From Gigantopelta aegis (Eukaryota > Mollusca > Gastropoda > Neomphalida > Peltospiridae): DNA of 64,000 bases. The position numbers were made by a program, and so were the translations under genes. The notes under the pieces are model-generated. The model saw only the letters and a list, made by a program, of their open reading frames with translations, searched no databases and had not been told where the DNA came from. The stretch spans positions 44,553,800-44,617,799 of the forward strand of contig NC_054704.1 in assembly GCF_016097555.1 (NCBI RefSeq). Direction: 5' to 3'. Below are positions 63,907 to 64,000 of this stretch, one piece after another (the first letter of the stretch is position 1; each line of letters begins with the position of its first letter).

Positions 63907-64000
63907 AACGGTTTCAAGTACGCTGTCCTGGTAACGCGTACATTTCAACTATGTGAGCTGTCCGTCTAGGACAGTGGATTAGTGATTAGAGAAGTCGGTG
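63907..64000 (-). repeat. SINE-D copy cut by the window end
   Basis: 'GGTTTCAAGTACGCTGTCCTGG', 'GAGCTGTCCGTCTAGGACAGTGG', 'GATTAGAGAAGTCGG'; continues beyond the window. Confidence 0.8.

Overview
The window is animal nuclear DNA with split genes, GT-AG introns, AT-rich intergenic sequence and a very dense load of short interspersed repeats. The repeat families (tRNA-headed SINEs of a type I associate with snails and clams, many CAGNG-ended hAT-like MITEs, long poly-G/poly-C tracts) and the style of the two genes suggest a mollusc, most likely a gastropod. The species is an inference and cannot be fixed from the sequence alone.

Two multi-exon genes can be reconstructed, both on the minus strand. 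(1) About 10.5-26.7 kb: a six-exon gene for a 266-residue four-helix membrane protein of the TMEM272-like type, with three PPxY motifs in its cytoplasmic N-terminal part. All five introns have GT-AG ends and consistent phases, so the reading frame closes perfectly. Its 8.4-kb first intron holds a dead hAT-type (ZNF862-like) transposase. (2) About 33.1-44.7 kb: an ovo/OVOL-type zinc-finger transcription factor in five exons: SNAG peptide, a 589-residue disordered serine/proline-rich region, then four C2H2 fingers. The exon for fingers 1 and 2 is damaged: one base out of frame, finger-1 histidines missing, and a 19-bp piece of finger 1 repeated inside finger 2. The other exons are intact, so this is either an assembly error, a null allele or real decay.

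Layout: 0-4 kb, repeats and an LTR-like block; 4-9 kb, AT-rich sequence with no gene seen; 9-26.7 kb, the TMEM272-like gene with SINEs and MITEs in its introns; 26.7-33 kb, intergenic repeats (nested SINE/MITE insertions, a TA-flanked MITE, a palindromic MITE); 33-45 kb, the ovo gene with a candidate TATA box; 45-64 kb, no recognisable gene, but a 14-copy minisatellite, large GA/CT/GT/AT microsatellites, several SINE families and a 1.5-kb composite inverted-repeat element.

The two genes have no visible functional link. What ties the window together is repeat insertion: SINEs lie 10-40 nt from three different splice sites, and several insertions are nested with clear target-site duplications, giving a relative order of events. 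I found no CRISPR array, operon, rRNA gene, intact tRNA gene or new multi-gene system.
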